A DNA stretch of 64,000 nt from Plumapathes pennacea (GCA_964036295.1 OZ038464.1:18584443-18648442); one strand, 5' to 3'; positions 22,743-27,354 are shown, numbered from the stretch's first letter. The notes: generated by a model not told the origin, from the sequence alone. A program made the numbers and translations.

Positions 22743-25700
22743 GTTTGCAGATAAACCAGGTTATTGTCCTACCACTGATCCTATGGATTGCGAAGAGCAC
22801 ACGAAAATTAACGAGTGTGAAGAAGACTCTAACTGCAGTTCAATATTGAAGTGTTGCTATAACGGCTGTAACAAGCGATGCACAAACCCGCTCCCTACCC
22901 CCAACAATGGACCAGCCCGACCAGGTGCGTTGAACTCACAATGTAAATTCTCCCAAATTCTCCATACTGTATGATATATCTCTGGTAAGAGAGAAAATTG
23001 AAGTTGATCATTCGTGGGAGTCAAAGGGTTTTCACTCGCAAGCATTCTCCCAACCATTCAAGAAGACGAAAACGTATGGATGGTGCAGTGAGAACCTCTT
23101 ATCTGAGCAAGCTATCAAAAGTGCTGTGATTAAAACATCAATTCTCGCTTGTTTACTCATGCATTGCCGTATAAATAGTCGAGAGAACTTGTCTTTCAAG
23201 CATCTGTCATTGTTCTGTAGATGCTGCCAAGCTTTCTGGAGAAGAGGTGAAGGTAGAGTTGAAATGTCCCGAACCTTACAAGGGAAAAGATGGAATCTGC
23301 GACAGAATGGGCAATGGATGTGAAGAAAACGGCAACTGTTCTGAGCACAAGATGTGCTGCTTCAATGGCTGCCAGAAGGAATGTCTAAAACCAGTTAGTG
23401 CGTCAAGATCAGGTGGGGCATGCCATGAGAACTTCCCCTCCTCCCCCCTCCCCCCTCGCCCCAACTTTTGCGCTCACCCGGCCTTTCGCGCGGCCAAAAT
23501 CGAAAAAGTCGTCGTATTCTCAGGGTTCGTACGGGTCATGAAAAACCTGGAAAGTCATGAAATTTTCGAATTTCATTTTCCAGGCCTTGAAAGTCATAGA
23601 ATTTAAGTGTAGGTCATGGAAAGTCATGGAAAATGACGTTCATTGTACGAAATGAATTTCTTGTGAAAGAAAAAAGCGAAAATGAGTCGGGAAACGGACA
23701 GCTTTTGTTCATTTTCGAAAACAACTGGTCAACTTTAAGTCATGGAAAACTTTAAAAGGTCATGGAAAGTCAGGGAATTTCAAAAGCCTAAAAGAGTACG
23801 AACCCTGTATGCTCTTCGTATCGAGGGGAAATGCTTGTTGCGCAGGCTGCATCTGGTTTGATTTTGTCCATGGTGTAATGGGCAACTGAAGAAAACTAGG
23901 ACGTCGACGGCAACGCGAGAACCACAAAAAGTTATCCGTATTCCTTGTCTCTGTAACCTTTCCACTTCTTAGGTTGTTCAATTTGTTTCATTTTAGCCAA
24001 GGTTCTATTTCGTTATCGTACCGTACTAAGAAAGATAACTGTCTTAAGTTCTCGAAATGTCGTCCACGCTCTGAAGCGTTTGAAGTCGCACGCGAGAGCA
24101 CGGCGACATCAAGATCAGCTCACTCATTTCACTTAATCTCGTGCACCTTTTGTGTTCTGCGATTGGTTTTGTTTTGCCGAGGATGTCTTCGTCGTTCTGG
24201 ACTTCTTGCTAAAGTTCCCTAATTGATTTTAACTTTGTTTTTACAGTTAAACACTCAGATAAGTGTCCGTTGTACAACCCAATTCCTGCGTGTGGTTCAG
24301 TGTCTGCCAACTGCACATCCAGCAATGAATGTCCACCGGGTGAAAGTTGTTGTCTGGACGACCAGTGCAACAGAAAATGCGTTGCTAAAGTTGACCCCCC
24401 ACCACCAGGTAAGACACTCAAATATCCAGATATCACATCCCACTAGTGCTGCAATTGTCCGTCGCTAAATACAAAAGCCATTAAAGTGGAATCCCGCCAT
24501 AACGGCCAGTTCGTTATTACGGCCGCTATTTTTTTGTCCCGCGGAACAAACGCCTAGTAATTTTCTTATCTGAAAACTCCGTTGATACGGCCAGATTTTT
24601 ATTTTCGGTGGTGGCCGTATTAAGGGGGTTCCACTGAAGCTTCAACCTGAGAAACATGAGGTATAAGAGATTTTAAGGATAATTTGTTCCCATGGTTATT
24701 TTTGTTGTTATTTTTGTTTTTCATAGAGGTAGGTTGCCCAGCCCTCGACCCCATGCCTATGTGTGGTTCGATTCTCTCTGCCTGTGAAGCTGATGACGAC
24801 TGTCCACCCGACCAGCAGTGTTGCCTTGACGACACTTGCACCCGGACCTGTGTACCTTCCATCCCTACACTGCCCCCAGGTATGCGCTAGTTCACTGAAT
24901 AGCACGTAAACATCGCTGACACATGCCAAGCTACGGAACAAAACCTTGCTAGAAATCGAAAGTTCTTAGAAATTGATACTAAACCGTGTTCGCTGATGGG
25001 GTCAATTCAATAAAACACAAGTATAATTACAAGTTTGGACGGTCGAAGACTTCTTGCGCGCAATGGACTGAAGACTCCTTGAACTTGCACTCCAAGTATG
25101 ACATTGCCCTTCCTTCCTTCCCTCTCTTTCTTCTGGTTGTATGTTAGAGGAAAGAGCGTTTGAACTAAACGGGTGGTTCTTCTTTTCTTCCCCCAGACGT
25201 ATGTAAGTTGCAGCCCGAGGCCGGTCCGTGCATGGCCAACATTCCGTCATTCTTCTTCAATGCTACGTCACAACAGTGTGAGGAGTTCGTTTACGGAGGT
25301 TGCCGTGGTAACGAGAACAGATTCCTAACTCCGGAGAAGTGCATGCAGACTTGTGGAAGTACGTACATCAAAATATGTCCTCATTTTACTTTCTGAAAGT
25401 AAGCTGAGGATGATTGAGATCTGTCCAGGCTAAATGCGAGCTGAGTGTGACGAGTGGACGTTTCTCGGATTGATATAACTTGACAGTGTGAACGCGCCTG
25501 GTTTTGTTCATATCAGAAAATGTGTAAAGGGCTGGTTTTTGTTTGCCAGGGAATCGATCGATGAAAAAATATAATGCTTGGCCGAAGATCGTCTGCGCGA
25601 GTGAAAATGAACGCGTTTAAAACTGGGAGGTCTGGACGCGAGCGGCGGAGCGTTTTGTTTTGTTGTTTGTTTGTTTTTTCATTCGCGCGTACAATGTTTT

Positions 25701-27354
25701 GCCAGAAAAGGAGAGACTGGCACAGTCGAGGCGAAGTGAAACTAGCCTTATTAAGGAAATGCCGATTGCTTTTGGTTGTAGGGAGGGGAGGGGGGGGGGG
25801 GGCTTAATTTCTTGCGTGCAATGGACTGAAGACTCCTTGAACAGGCGCTGCGGAAAGACGTTTCTCGACCTTATTTGCGAATCAGCGGTGAAAATCACAA
25901 CAAATTAAAGTGCAGTTTTCGTAGTTCGTGCAACGCTTATAAAACCTCCACGACTTAACCAGGAAAATCAAAATTAAGACTCGTTACTCAAGTATACGTT
26001 ACTTCAATAAATTTCCTATAGTACAAGTCGTGCACATTAAAGACAGGGCTTGAACGCGCATGACGTGATTTGATAACGCTGACCAACGGAAGTGACGTCA
26101 AGAACGTATATCTGCGGTGCCCCTAAAACAAGGTCGGTGCGTCTTCCCCTCTGTGGATTGGTTTGATTTTACTGTGTTTAGTTTCAGTGGAGGTACCTCA
26201 CTCTGACGACCCGTGTAAACCCGAGACCTGCGACTACTACGGTAAATGTGAAGCGACCAAGGGGGGTGGAGCGGTCTGTGTTTGTCCTACCGGGTGCGAG
26301 AAGATTTATCGACCGGTGTGTGGATCGGATGGGATCGTGTACAACAATGAGTGTGAGATGAAGGTGAAGGCGTGTCAGAACCAAGTCATGGTGGAAGTGG
26401 TAGGAGCACCTGAGATGTGCGGTAAGTATCGACTTTACGGGAAAGTATTGGGGGAGTCCATCTTCGCCGTCAGGGGTACGTAACCAAGGGAGTCCCATTC
26501 TGGCCGTCAGGGGTAAACTAATGAGGGAGTCCGTCTCGGCCGTCAGGAGTGGGGGAGGGATTACTATGGAAAATTACTGGGGAGTCCTTGCTGGTCGGGT
26601 ACATTACTGTCTGAAACAGCAACGAACACAACCACGATAGCGACTGTAACAAAATCAATCAAAAGACCGACAACAGTGAAACTACCGACAAAAGAAACTG
26701 ATCTCGTGTCTTAATTTGTTTCAGCAACAAACACAACGATAGAGACTGCGTATCGTCTGTTACTAAATTTCGGCTTTTGTTTTTTATTTGGTTTTCCTTT
26801 TAGGATCAAAGAAAAAGCAAAAGTGCCAGGGCTGCCCTGTGAGATCTGGTTTTACCGACCATTTCTGTAAAAACGACTTTGGTGAGTCCAATCATCTTGT
26901 TCTCCAAACTGTGTTGTCATAAGTTTCAAGATGGCGGCGCTCGGGAAATTTAAATGAGCTTTTGAATCGGTCCATAAATGGCATCTAGGAATTTTCAGAA
27001 AAACTAAACTGTTTTTTCTTCTTCGTGGCAGCCGTGCTTGCGAGGCTGAGGAAAATCGAAGTCACTGGAAACAAATCTAAGATCACAGTAACAATCATGG
27101 AAGTTTTCAAGGGTCCTACCCCTGCCCCACAAGGAGACATCGAAATAGTCATCAACGAGAGCCTGGACTCATGCATGTGTAAAGGCCTGGAGCCACGCCC
27201 TCATATTCTCCTAATGGCGGGAAACATCGCGGACGGCGTGTTTTATATCGACGACACTAGTTACGTGCGTTACTCGCATCATATGCTGCGCACAAAGGCG
27301 CAACTACTGAGCAAGGTGCACCTCACGAAGTGCAAGGACAAAAACGAAGACTAA
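3193..27354 (+). CDS. Giant WFIKKN-like multidomain protease inhibitor (gene span, 30 visible exons)
   Basis: The joined visible exons encode about 1,974 residues of a cysteine-rich extracellular protein. Order: thyroglobulin-1; five Kazal/follistatin-like; WAP; EGF; three Kazal; one exon with Kazal plus WAP; WAP; Kazal; four WAP; Kazal; two WAP; Kazal; four WAP; Kunitz; Kazal; NTR. WAP, follistatin/Kazal, Kunitz and NTR are the modules of vertebrate WFIKKN proteins, which have one or two of each plus an Ig domain; here Kazal and WAP are each present 13 times and no Ig domain is seen. Kazal, WAP and Kunitz modules commonly inhibit serine proteases. Every exon from the first to the next-to-last is a multiple of three and every intron is phase 1. 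That agreement supports the hand-placed boundaries. The first exon(s), with the start and presumably a signal peptide, were not found. Agrin-like or papilin-like names would also fit parts of it. Stop codon TAA is at 27352-27354. Confidence 0.88.
3425..4275. repeat. CTTGTT/CTTGCT hexamer satellite, about 850 bp
   Basis: Almost uninterrupted CTTGYT hexamers fill most of the intron between exons 1 and 2. The plus strand is nearly free of A. A higher-order repeat of about 167 bp is visible at the right end: the variant CTTTGCTCTCGCTCTCG occurs near 4049 and again near 4216, with TTCTTCTTCTTGC variants similarly spaced. All frames stay open, giving spurious Leu/Val/Ala or Glu-Gln proteins. Confidence 0.95.
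4322..4543 (+). CDS. Inhibitor gene exon 2: Kazal/follistatin-like domain
   Basis: 74 codons, phase 1-1. The frame begins DPCARKTCNNYGRC, continues CKCPLVCPFIFAPVCGSDG and ends YQGEC. A short EGF-like hairpin precedes a non-classical Kazal core with PVCGSDGKTYPNTC. All six Kazal cysteines are present. Confidence 0.92.
5131..5352 (+). CDS. Inhibitor gene exon 3: divergent Kazal domain
   Basis: 74 codons, phase 1-1, acceptor TTTTTTGCAG, donor GTCAGT. The frame has APCASVKCDNYSQC, YLPCEPVDKPVCGSD and SLCHLQSAAC. The usual GKTY is replaced by KVIY, the most divergent core of the set, but the cysteines are kept. Confidence 0.88.
5378..5587. mobile_element. TTAA-family MITE, complete copy
   Basis: This element of about 210 bp is bounded by TTAACCCTTTTACTCCC and GGGAATGAAAGGGTTAA, which are inverted copies with the TTAA shared. 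There is no coding capacity. TTAA ends suggest mobilisation by a piggyBac-type transposase, which is inferred from the target preference only. Confidence 0.85.
5657..5893 (+). CDS. Inhibitor gene exon 4: Kazal domain
   Basis: 79 codons, phase 1-1, donor GTAAGT. The frame has VCDKTKCAHPEQQC, CKCPERLCTKEMDPVCGTDG and TECMMKLLSC, ending GKCGEKP. Complete Kazal cysteine set. Confidence 0.92.
6018..6216. mobile_element. TTAA-family MITE, opposite internal orientation
   Basis: The left end carries CACCCTTTCGCTCC and the right end GGAGTGAAAGGGTTAA. The core ATATCTCTGGTGAGAGACTG reads as the reverse of the copy at 5378, so the two lie in opposite orientations in neighbouring introns. Confidence 0.8.
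6296..6526 (+). CDS. Inhibitor gene exon 5: Kazal domain lacking one disulfide pair
   Basis: 77 codons, phase 1-1. The frame has DACEPVSCSHPLHEC, CVCQTAVTLDYRPVCASDG, KTYPNKRSMDVEGC. The second and fourth Kazal cysteines, found in neighbouring repeats as CPxxC and NxC, are both absent. The codon for the final cysteine is split by the phase-1 intron. Confidence 0.9.
6660..6960. repeat. Tandem array of a dispersed unit of about 90 bp
   Basis: Three to four diverged copies of a unit containing CTCCTGAACTGTCAAATGAAA, AAGGTGTGACCACTCAAATG and GATGAGTACATTCTAATAGC. Single or few copies recur at 8960-9050, 16360-16570 and, reversed, 48375-48450. The last unit here runs up to the acceptor of the next exon. 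Confidence 0.75.
6979..7197 (+). CDS. Inhibitor gene exon 6: Kazal domain
   Basis: 73 codons, phase 1-1. The acceptor follows a short TGT/TTG repeat. The frame has SDPCEISLCSHKRHTC, VCNTVCTMEYAPLCASDG and NACAKDVEEC, ending GEC. Full cysteine set. Confidence 0.91.
7596..7754 (+). CDS. Inhibitor gene exon 7: WAP four-disulfide core
   Basis: 53 codons, phase 1-1. The frame has KPGKCPKPTMGLGGICN, CSKDSECSGSKKCCFNGCQ and RDC. The eight cysteines with the central KCC and following NGC define a WAP domain, a frequent inhibitor of elastase-type serine proteases. Confidence 0.93.
7904..8465. mobile_element. Foldback element with long inverted ends and an internal palindrome
   Basis: The outer arms of about 60 bp (from 7904 and ending about 8465) share ATTCATTATGACGTCAGTTG and CTAGTAGTCACGG-type blocks in inverted orientation. 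Inside, 7990-8103 is a second hairpin whose arms share GTCTCCAGGAAGACT and ACCCGGACGAT. No protein frame of note. It is a non-autonomous foldback DNA element. Confidence 0.8.
8534..8647 (+). CDS. Inhibitor gene exon 8: EGF-like domain
   Basis: 38 codons, phase 1-1, the smallest module. The frame is LECPEQCDVNAQCVEF, then RRCVCNDGYEGNGAQC. Six cysteines in EGF spacing with the CxCxxGYxGNG signature. It is the only EGF module seen in the gene. Confidence 0.92.
8677..8771. repeat. Short perfect-ended hairpin (about 95 bp)
   Basis: GAAATTTCCAACCTCGT at the left is mirrored by ACGAGGTTGGAAATTTC at the right, with GGCCATCCGCG and CGCGGATGGCC inside. It is a small foldback repeat just downstream of the EGF exon. 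Confidence 0.85.
9158..9367 (+). CDS. Inhibitor gene exon 9: Kazal domain
   Basis: 70 codons, phase 1-1. The frame has ANPCSGKECPFYGEC, CACAVICPLIIMPVCGSDG and NECLMKAEAC, ending DKC. Complete cysteine set. Confidence 0.92.
9385..9640. repeat. 71-bp tandem array spanning an intron 3' end and exon start
   Basis: Four copies with acceptor-like TTTTGCAG/TTTGTAG positions at 9392, 9463, 9534 and 9605, exactly 71 bp apart. Each copy holds the acceptor plus a version of the first bases of exon 10 (AACCCCTGTG...GCTGCG). Only the last copy continues into the full Kazal exon. Confidence 0.92.
9609..9848 (+). CDS. Inhibitor gene exon 10: Kazal domain
   Basis: 80 codons, phase 1-1. The frame has SNPCDAAACSHPEQQC, SCVCPPMPCTRELVPVCGSDG and NACEMKRRSC, ending GVCPTVDD. 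The start of this exon lies inside the preceding 71-bp array. Confidence 0.92.
9888..10345. repeat. 81-bp tandem array ending at a splice acceptor
   Basis: About six units start with GTTAGTTTCTGGTCAC at 9888, 9969, 10050, 10131, 10212 and 10294, spacing 81 bp except the last at 82. Every unit includes CCTTGTGTAGGCACAC, the sequence used as acceptor and exon start by exon 11 at 10343. The array fills nearly the whole intron. Confidence 0.95.
10343..10567 (+). CDS. Inhibitor gene exon 11: Kazal domain lacking one disulfide pair
   Basis: 75 codons, phase 1-1, donor GTAATA (non-consensus fifth base). The frame has VDPCGESPCTHPLHTC, CVCPLTVTANYDPVCGSDG and NERSLEVISC. As in exon 5, the second and fourth Kazal cysteines are both missing. 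Confidence 0.91.
10732..10888. mobile_element. Mariner/pogo-like MITE
   Basis: Ends TACAGTCAACTGCCTCTAAG and the inverse GAGGGAGTTGGCTGTA, with repeated GGTGTCCGTCTTAAAG-type internal blocks. TA at both ends fits Tc1/mariner-type insertion. Confidence 0.75.
11001..11360 (+). CDS. Inhibitor gene exon 12: Kazal plus WAP in one exon
   Basis: 120 codons, phase 1-1. The first part has VDPCDISLCSHPKHKC, CVCQEACPLSLDYVCASDG and NQCAMEVEGC (Kazal). It runs without an intron into DECPVFQPMPVCASVQEDC and SEQKCCLYTDC (WAP). This is the only exon with two modules, probably through intron loss. Confidence 0.92.
11506..11716. mobile_element. TTAA-family MITE, followed by a partial copy
   Basis: TTAACCTTTCATTCC at the left and GGGAGTTAAAGGGTTAA at the right. 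A second, truncated left end follows at once (TTAACCTTTTCATTCC, 11713-11755), which suggests tandem or nested insertion. Confidence 0.75.
12049..12216 (+). CDS. Inhibitor gene exon 13: WAP domain
   Basis: 56 codons, phase 1-1. The frame has SKPGICPIPSKGPGDICD, DMCGDDFDCTGKKKCCTNGC and KEC. Eight cysteines present. It is closest in style to exons 7 and 24 (ICD, KKCC, NGC). Confidence 0.92.
12588..12824 (+). CDS. Inhibitor gene exon 14: Kazal domain
   Basis: 79 codons, phase 1-1. The frame has LNPCAITLCEFPYRC, CNCPKFCTREYVPVCGSDG and NECELQVKSC, ending GPCE. Full cysteine set. Confidence 0.92.
13497..13658 (+). CDS. Inhibitor gene exon 15: WAP domain (copy A of a duplicated pair)
   Basis: 54 codons, phase 1-1, donor GTGGGT. 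The frame has KQDQCPLFNPTPSCAF, CNSSDECPPNEKCCLDDQC and TRCVAALVLPTP. It is almost identical to exon 17 over the whole module. Confidence 0.93.
14046..14201 (+). CDS. Inhibitor gene exon 16: WAP domain
   Basis: 52 codons, phase 1-1, acceptor TTTTTACCAAAG. The frame has GCPVLKQTPICGSIVSYC, EDDTCPRGLECCVDNSC and KKCVPSRTPRGPP. It pairs with exon 18. Confidence 0.91.
14430..14591 (+). CDS. Inhibitor gene exon 17: WAP domain (copy B)
   Basis: 54 codons, phase 1-1, donor GTGGGT. The frame has LDQCPLFNPTPMCASRT, CNSSDECPPNAKCCLDDQC and TRCVAALVLPTP. Sequence identity with exon 15 continues past the donor into the intron (GTGGGTAA-ACAGGAACA), which shows a segmental rather than retro-type duplication. 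Confidence 0.93.
15137..15380. mobile_element. MITE with inverted ends of about 33 bp
   Basis: CTCTCACCGTAGATGCTTTG near 15142 is mirrored by CAAAGCATCTACGGTGAGAG near 15354-15373, each with an inner GCGCGCCCA block. Flanks ATTAAGC and TTTAAGC may be the target duplication. Confidence 0.8.
15482..15637 (+). CDS. Inhibitor gene exon 18: WAP domain
   Basis: 52 codons, phase 1-1. The frame has SGCPVHRPAPVCGSLTSTC, EDDTCPNGLKCCMDKWC and MKCMPPSSPVGAP. It is the partner of exon 16, so exons 15-16 and 17-18 look like a two-exon duplication. Confidence 0.91.
15656..15840. mobile_element. TTAA-family MITE, truncated at the right
   Basis: Starts TTAACCCTTTCACTCCTG and keeps the core ATATCTCTGGTGAGAGACTG, but stops after GTTGATCACTCTC without the right terminal repeat. 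The hAT-like element begins 13 bp further on. Confidence 0.78.
15854..16133. mobile_element. hAT-like MITE, copy 1
   Basis: Left end AGGGTTCGTACGGGTCATGG and right end GAGTACAAACCCT, with internal GGTCATGGAAAGTCATGG repeats. The flanking octamers CTTCGTAC and GTTCGTAG match at six of eight bases, compatible with a decayed 8-bp target duplication. A second copy is at 23522. Confidence 0.78.
16630..16960. repeat. Unclassified dispersed-looking repeat
   Basis: Left GACTGTCGAAAGTAATCGTG and right GGTTTTGGTTTTCGACAATC are loosely inverted, with several GATTGG/CCAATC boxes between. No coding potential. It ends about 40 bp before the acceptor of exon 19. Confidence 0.5.
17003..17233 (+). CDS. Inhibitor gene exon 19: Kazal domain
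   Basis: 77 codons, phase 1-1. The frame has SNACASHRCDRPFARC, CTCPLICTLDYNPVCGSDG and NECRLRASAC. The core has GNEY in place of GKTY. Confidence 0.92.
17612..17773 (+). CDS. Inhibitor gene exon 20: WAP domain
   Basis: 54 codons, phase 1-1, donor GTGGGT. The frame has HSCPLFNPTPICGSVVVKC, SSDECSPNEKCCLDDGC and KRCVAGLILPPQ. It belongs to the same subfamily as exons 15 and 17. Confidence 0.92.
17956..20784 (-). CDS. LINE ORF2: endonuclease-reverse transcriptase
   Basis: 942 uninterrupted codons. Residues about 1-225 are an APE-type endonuclease (NETRLD, GGGVGIYL, YRPP, GDLNCN near 143, SLLDVIITN, GISDHSLV near 209). Residues about 430-720 are the reverse transcriptase with RPISVLPVISKVFE, NQFGFRKMHST, FLDLKKAFDTVNHG, GVPQGSILGPLLFLVYINDL and the catalytic FADDT near 665. 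The C-terminal LQNRAARLI segment is common in CR1/L2-type elements. No stop or frameshift is seen in this frame, so the protein could still be functional, although the element lacks a full ORF1. Confidence 0.93.
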   Translation of the reverse strand: MTKGFKMALLNVVSLPKHVDELRVLLHDQPFDLFALNETRLDSTVSSAEMHIKGFELIRKDRARTGGGVGIYLKNTINYIHRKDLVMDGLEGVCVEVIKPYTKPFIVANIYRPPSSPQEYLSKIEHLIERVDSEEKELHLLGDLNCNYIANPHDQNTVDLISLCDLYQLTQLIKQPTRVTDKTSSLLDVIITNEPDKIIASGVQHLGISDHSLVFAVRKLNRIKSKTVKVIKARNLRSLNVTEFCSDLENQPWSDLDQLEDTNEMWLAWKNMFTSIVDIHAPLKSKRVRSNNLPWITKEIRTIIHKRDKMKRHFVITKHPDSWTAYKALRNKATIEIRSAKRAYYNSEINKQMGDPKRTWKTINQLIGKQKCSQTISELKIGNKSVTSSVEIAETFNNHFVSIGPKLASGNTDSNSFKDFVRPVSYVFEFKPTSSRKVFKLIDTLCTSKATGLDGISARLLKYAAPVISQSVTNLFNKIISCGQFPSDWKNARVSPLHKSGPRNSVDNYRPISVLPVISKVFERILYYQLYDYLTLNNILSENQFGFRKMHSTVTAMLNSTNTWLINMDQGLFNIAVFLDLKKAFDTVNHGILLEKLEIYGIRNNLLLRSYLSERKQSCLVDNSQSSKKLITCGVPQGSILGPLLFLVYINDLPNCLESAMPSLFADDTHITISGHDISDIEEKANSELNNISKWLLANKLHLNVAKTEYMLIGSRQRLAAIVDKPEIKIGVMPIRRVEQTKSIGIVLDEHLSWNKHLEHITKKIASGLGAIRRCRPFVPQSTLIDIYNSLIQSHLDYCCEVWDTIGVTASEKLQKLQNRAARLILRADYNTRSKSLLDQLGWEKLNERRAKQKAVMMYKVRNSSAPSCLTALFKTVAETNSYNLRGSSTKVYLPRPNTEFMKKSFSYNGATTWNKLPIGLHKATSLKSFRSKLKAINLLDA
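20854..21063 (-). pseudogene. LINE ORF1 C-terminal fragment
   Basis: 69 codons ending 69 bp upstream of ORF2 on the same strand, with ISHGNIDSSCLNSKGLHLNG and SYLATNLNKYI. That pattern fits the C-terminus of the SGNH/esterase-like segment found in ORF1 of several CR1/L2-type elements. The 5' part is absent, so this is a truncation remnant. Confidence 0.7.
21199..21351 (+). CDS. Inhibitor gene exon 21: WAP domain (copy A of a second pair)
   Basis: 51 codons, phase 1-1, donor GTATGC. The frame has KECPAVNPMLVCGSIVSDC, DDCPPGQQCCLDNTC and RKCVPSILTLPS. Very similar to exon 26, including the intron start GTATGCGCTA. Confidence 0.92.
21440..21925. repeat. Degenerate tandem array (84-101 bp units) ending at a splice acceptor
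   Basis: About five diverged units, each with an ACTATTTTTGCTTTC block (starts near 21561, 21662, 21760 and 21844), TTGAGACTTCTTGTTGTA and a TTTAGATCTGAACCC block. The last version, TTTAGTTGTGAACCC, is the real acceptor and start of exon 22. Confidence 0.88.
21916..22134 (+). CDS. Inhibitor gene exon 22: Kazal domain
   Basis: 73 codons, phase 1-1, donor GTTGGT. The frame has VNPCSLKNCADPYSKC, CVCPTICTRDLTPVCGTN and NKCLMEVDAC. Core is RKTY. Full cysteine set. The exon start lies inside the upstream array. Confidence 0.92.
22396..22605. mobile_element. TTAA-family MITE, complete copy
   Basis: TTAACCCTTTCACTCCCA at the left and TAGGAGTGAAAGGGTTAA at the right: the clearest terminal repeats of the family in this window. 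A partial copy with GTGGGAGTCAAAGGGTT lies at about 22931-23031. Confidence 0.87.
22694..22745. repeat. (TTG)n microsatellite at a splice acceptor
   Basis: About 15 uninterrupted TTG units end a few bases before the TTTGCAG acceptor of exon 23 and take the place of the usual C-rich polypyrimidine tract. Confidence 0.95.
22751..22924 (+). CDS. Inhibitor gene exon 23: WAP domain
   Basis: 58 codons, phase 1-1. The frame has KPGYCPTTDPMDC, INECEEDSNCSSILKCCYNGC and KRCTNPLPTP. Proline-rich linker at the end. Confidence 0.9.
23221..23412 (+). CDS. Inhibitor gene exon 24: WAP domain
   Basis: 64 codons, phase 1-1, donor GTGGGG (weak). The frame has VELKCPEPYKGKDGICD, GCEENGNCSEHKMCCFNGC and KECLKP. 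Longest N-terminal linker among the WAP exons. Confidence 0.88.
23522..23806. mobile_element. hAT-like MITE, copy 2
   Basis: Same family as 15854-16133. Ends AGGGTTCGTACGGGTCATG and GAGTACGAACCCT. The flanking octamers GTATTCTC and GTATGCTC match at seven of eight bases, as expected for an 8-bp hAT target duplication. Confidence 0.85.
24247..24408 (+). CDS. Inhibitor gene exon 25: WAP domain
   Basis: 54 codons, phase 1-1. The frame has SDKCPLYNPIPACGSVSANC, SSNECPPGESCCLDDQC and RKCVAKVDPPPP. Subfamily of exons 15, 17 and 20. Confidence 0.92.
24485..24635. mobile_element. Mariner/pogo-like MITE
   Basis: Left end AGTGGAATCCCGCCATAACG and right end GGGGGTTCCACT, with ACGGCCAG and GGCCGTAT in inverted positions. 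Confidence 0.72.
24727..24879 (+). CDS. Inhibitor gene exon 26: WAP domain (copy B of a second pair)
   Basis: 51 codons, phase 1-1, donor GTATGC. The frame has GCPALDPMPMCGSILSAC, DDCPPDQQCCLDDTC and RTCVPSIPTLPP. The intron start is also like that of exon 21. Confidence 0.92.
25197..25358 (+). CDS. Inhibitor gene exon 27: Kunitz/BPTI domain
   Basis: 54 codons, phase 1-1, donor GTACGT. The frame has VCKLQPEAGPCMANIPSFFF, QQCEEFVYGGCRGNENRF and KCMQTCG: six cysteines in Kunitz order with the conserved FVYGGC. The position that usually dictates specificity (after GPC) is Met, where trypsin inhibitors have Lys or Arg, so a chymotrypsin- or elastase-like target is more likely. It is the only Kunitz module. 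Confidence 0.94.
26188..26421 (+). CDS. Inhibitor gene exon 28: Kazal domain
   Basis: 78 codons, phase 1-1. The frame has DPCKPETCDYYGKCEATK, CVCPTGCEKIYRPVCGSDG and NECEMKVKAC, ending EMC. Last of the 13 Kazal modules, placed between Kunitz and NTR. Confidence 0.92.
26430..26560. repeat. Minisatellite, unit about 45-55 bp, three copies
   Basis: Repeats of GGGAGTCC followed by a CC-GTCAGGGGT block, directly after the donor of exon 28. Units drift in length. Confidence 0.7.
26804..26881 (+). CDS. Inhibitor gene exon 29: NTR domain, first part
   Basis: 26 codons, phase 1-1. The frame has KKQKCQGCPVRSGFTDHFC then KNDF. The spacing of cysteines before FCxxDF is the start of a netrin-like (NTR/TIMP-fold) domain. 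Confidence 0.88.
27032..27354 (+). CDS. Inhibitor gene exon 30: NTR domain, remainder and stop
   Basis: 107 codons and a stop. The frame has AVLARLRKIEVTG, TVTIMEVFKGPTP, DSCMCKGLEPRPHILLMAG and VHLTKCKDKNED. With exon 29 this gives six cysteines in NTR order. It is the C-terminal module, as in WFIKKN proteins. Confidence 0.9.
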
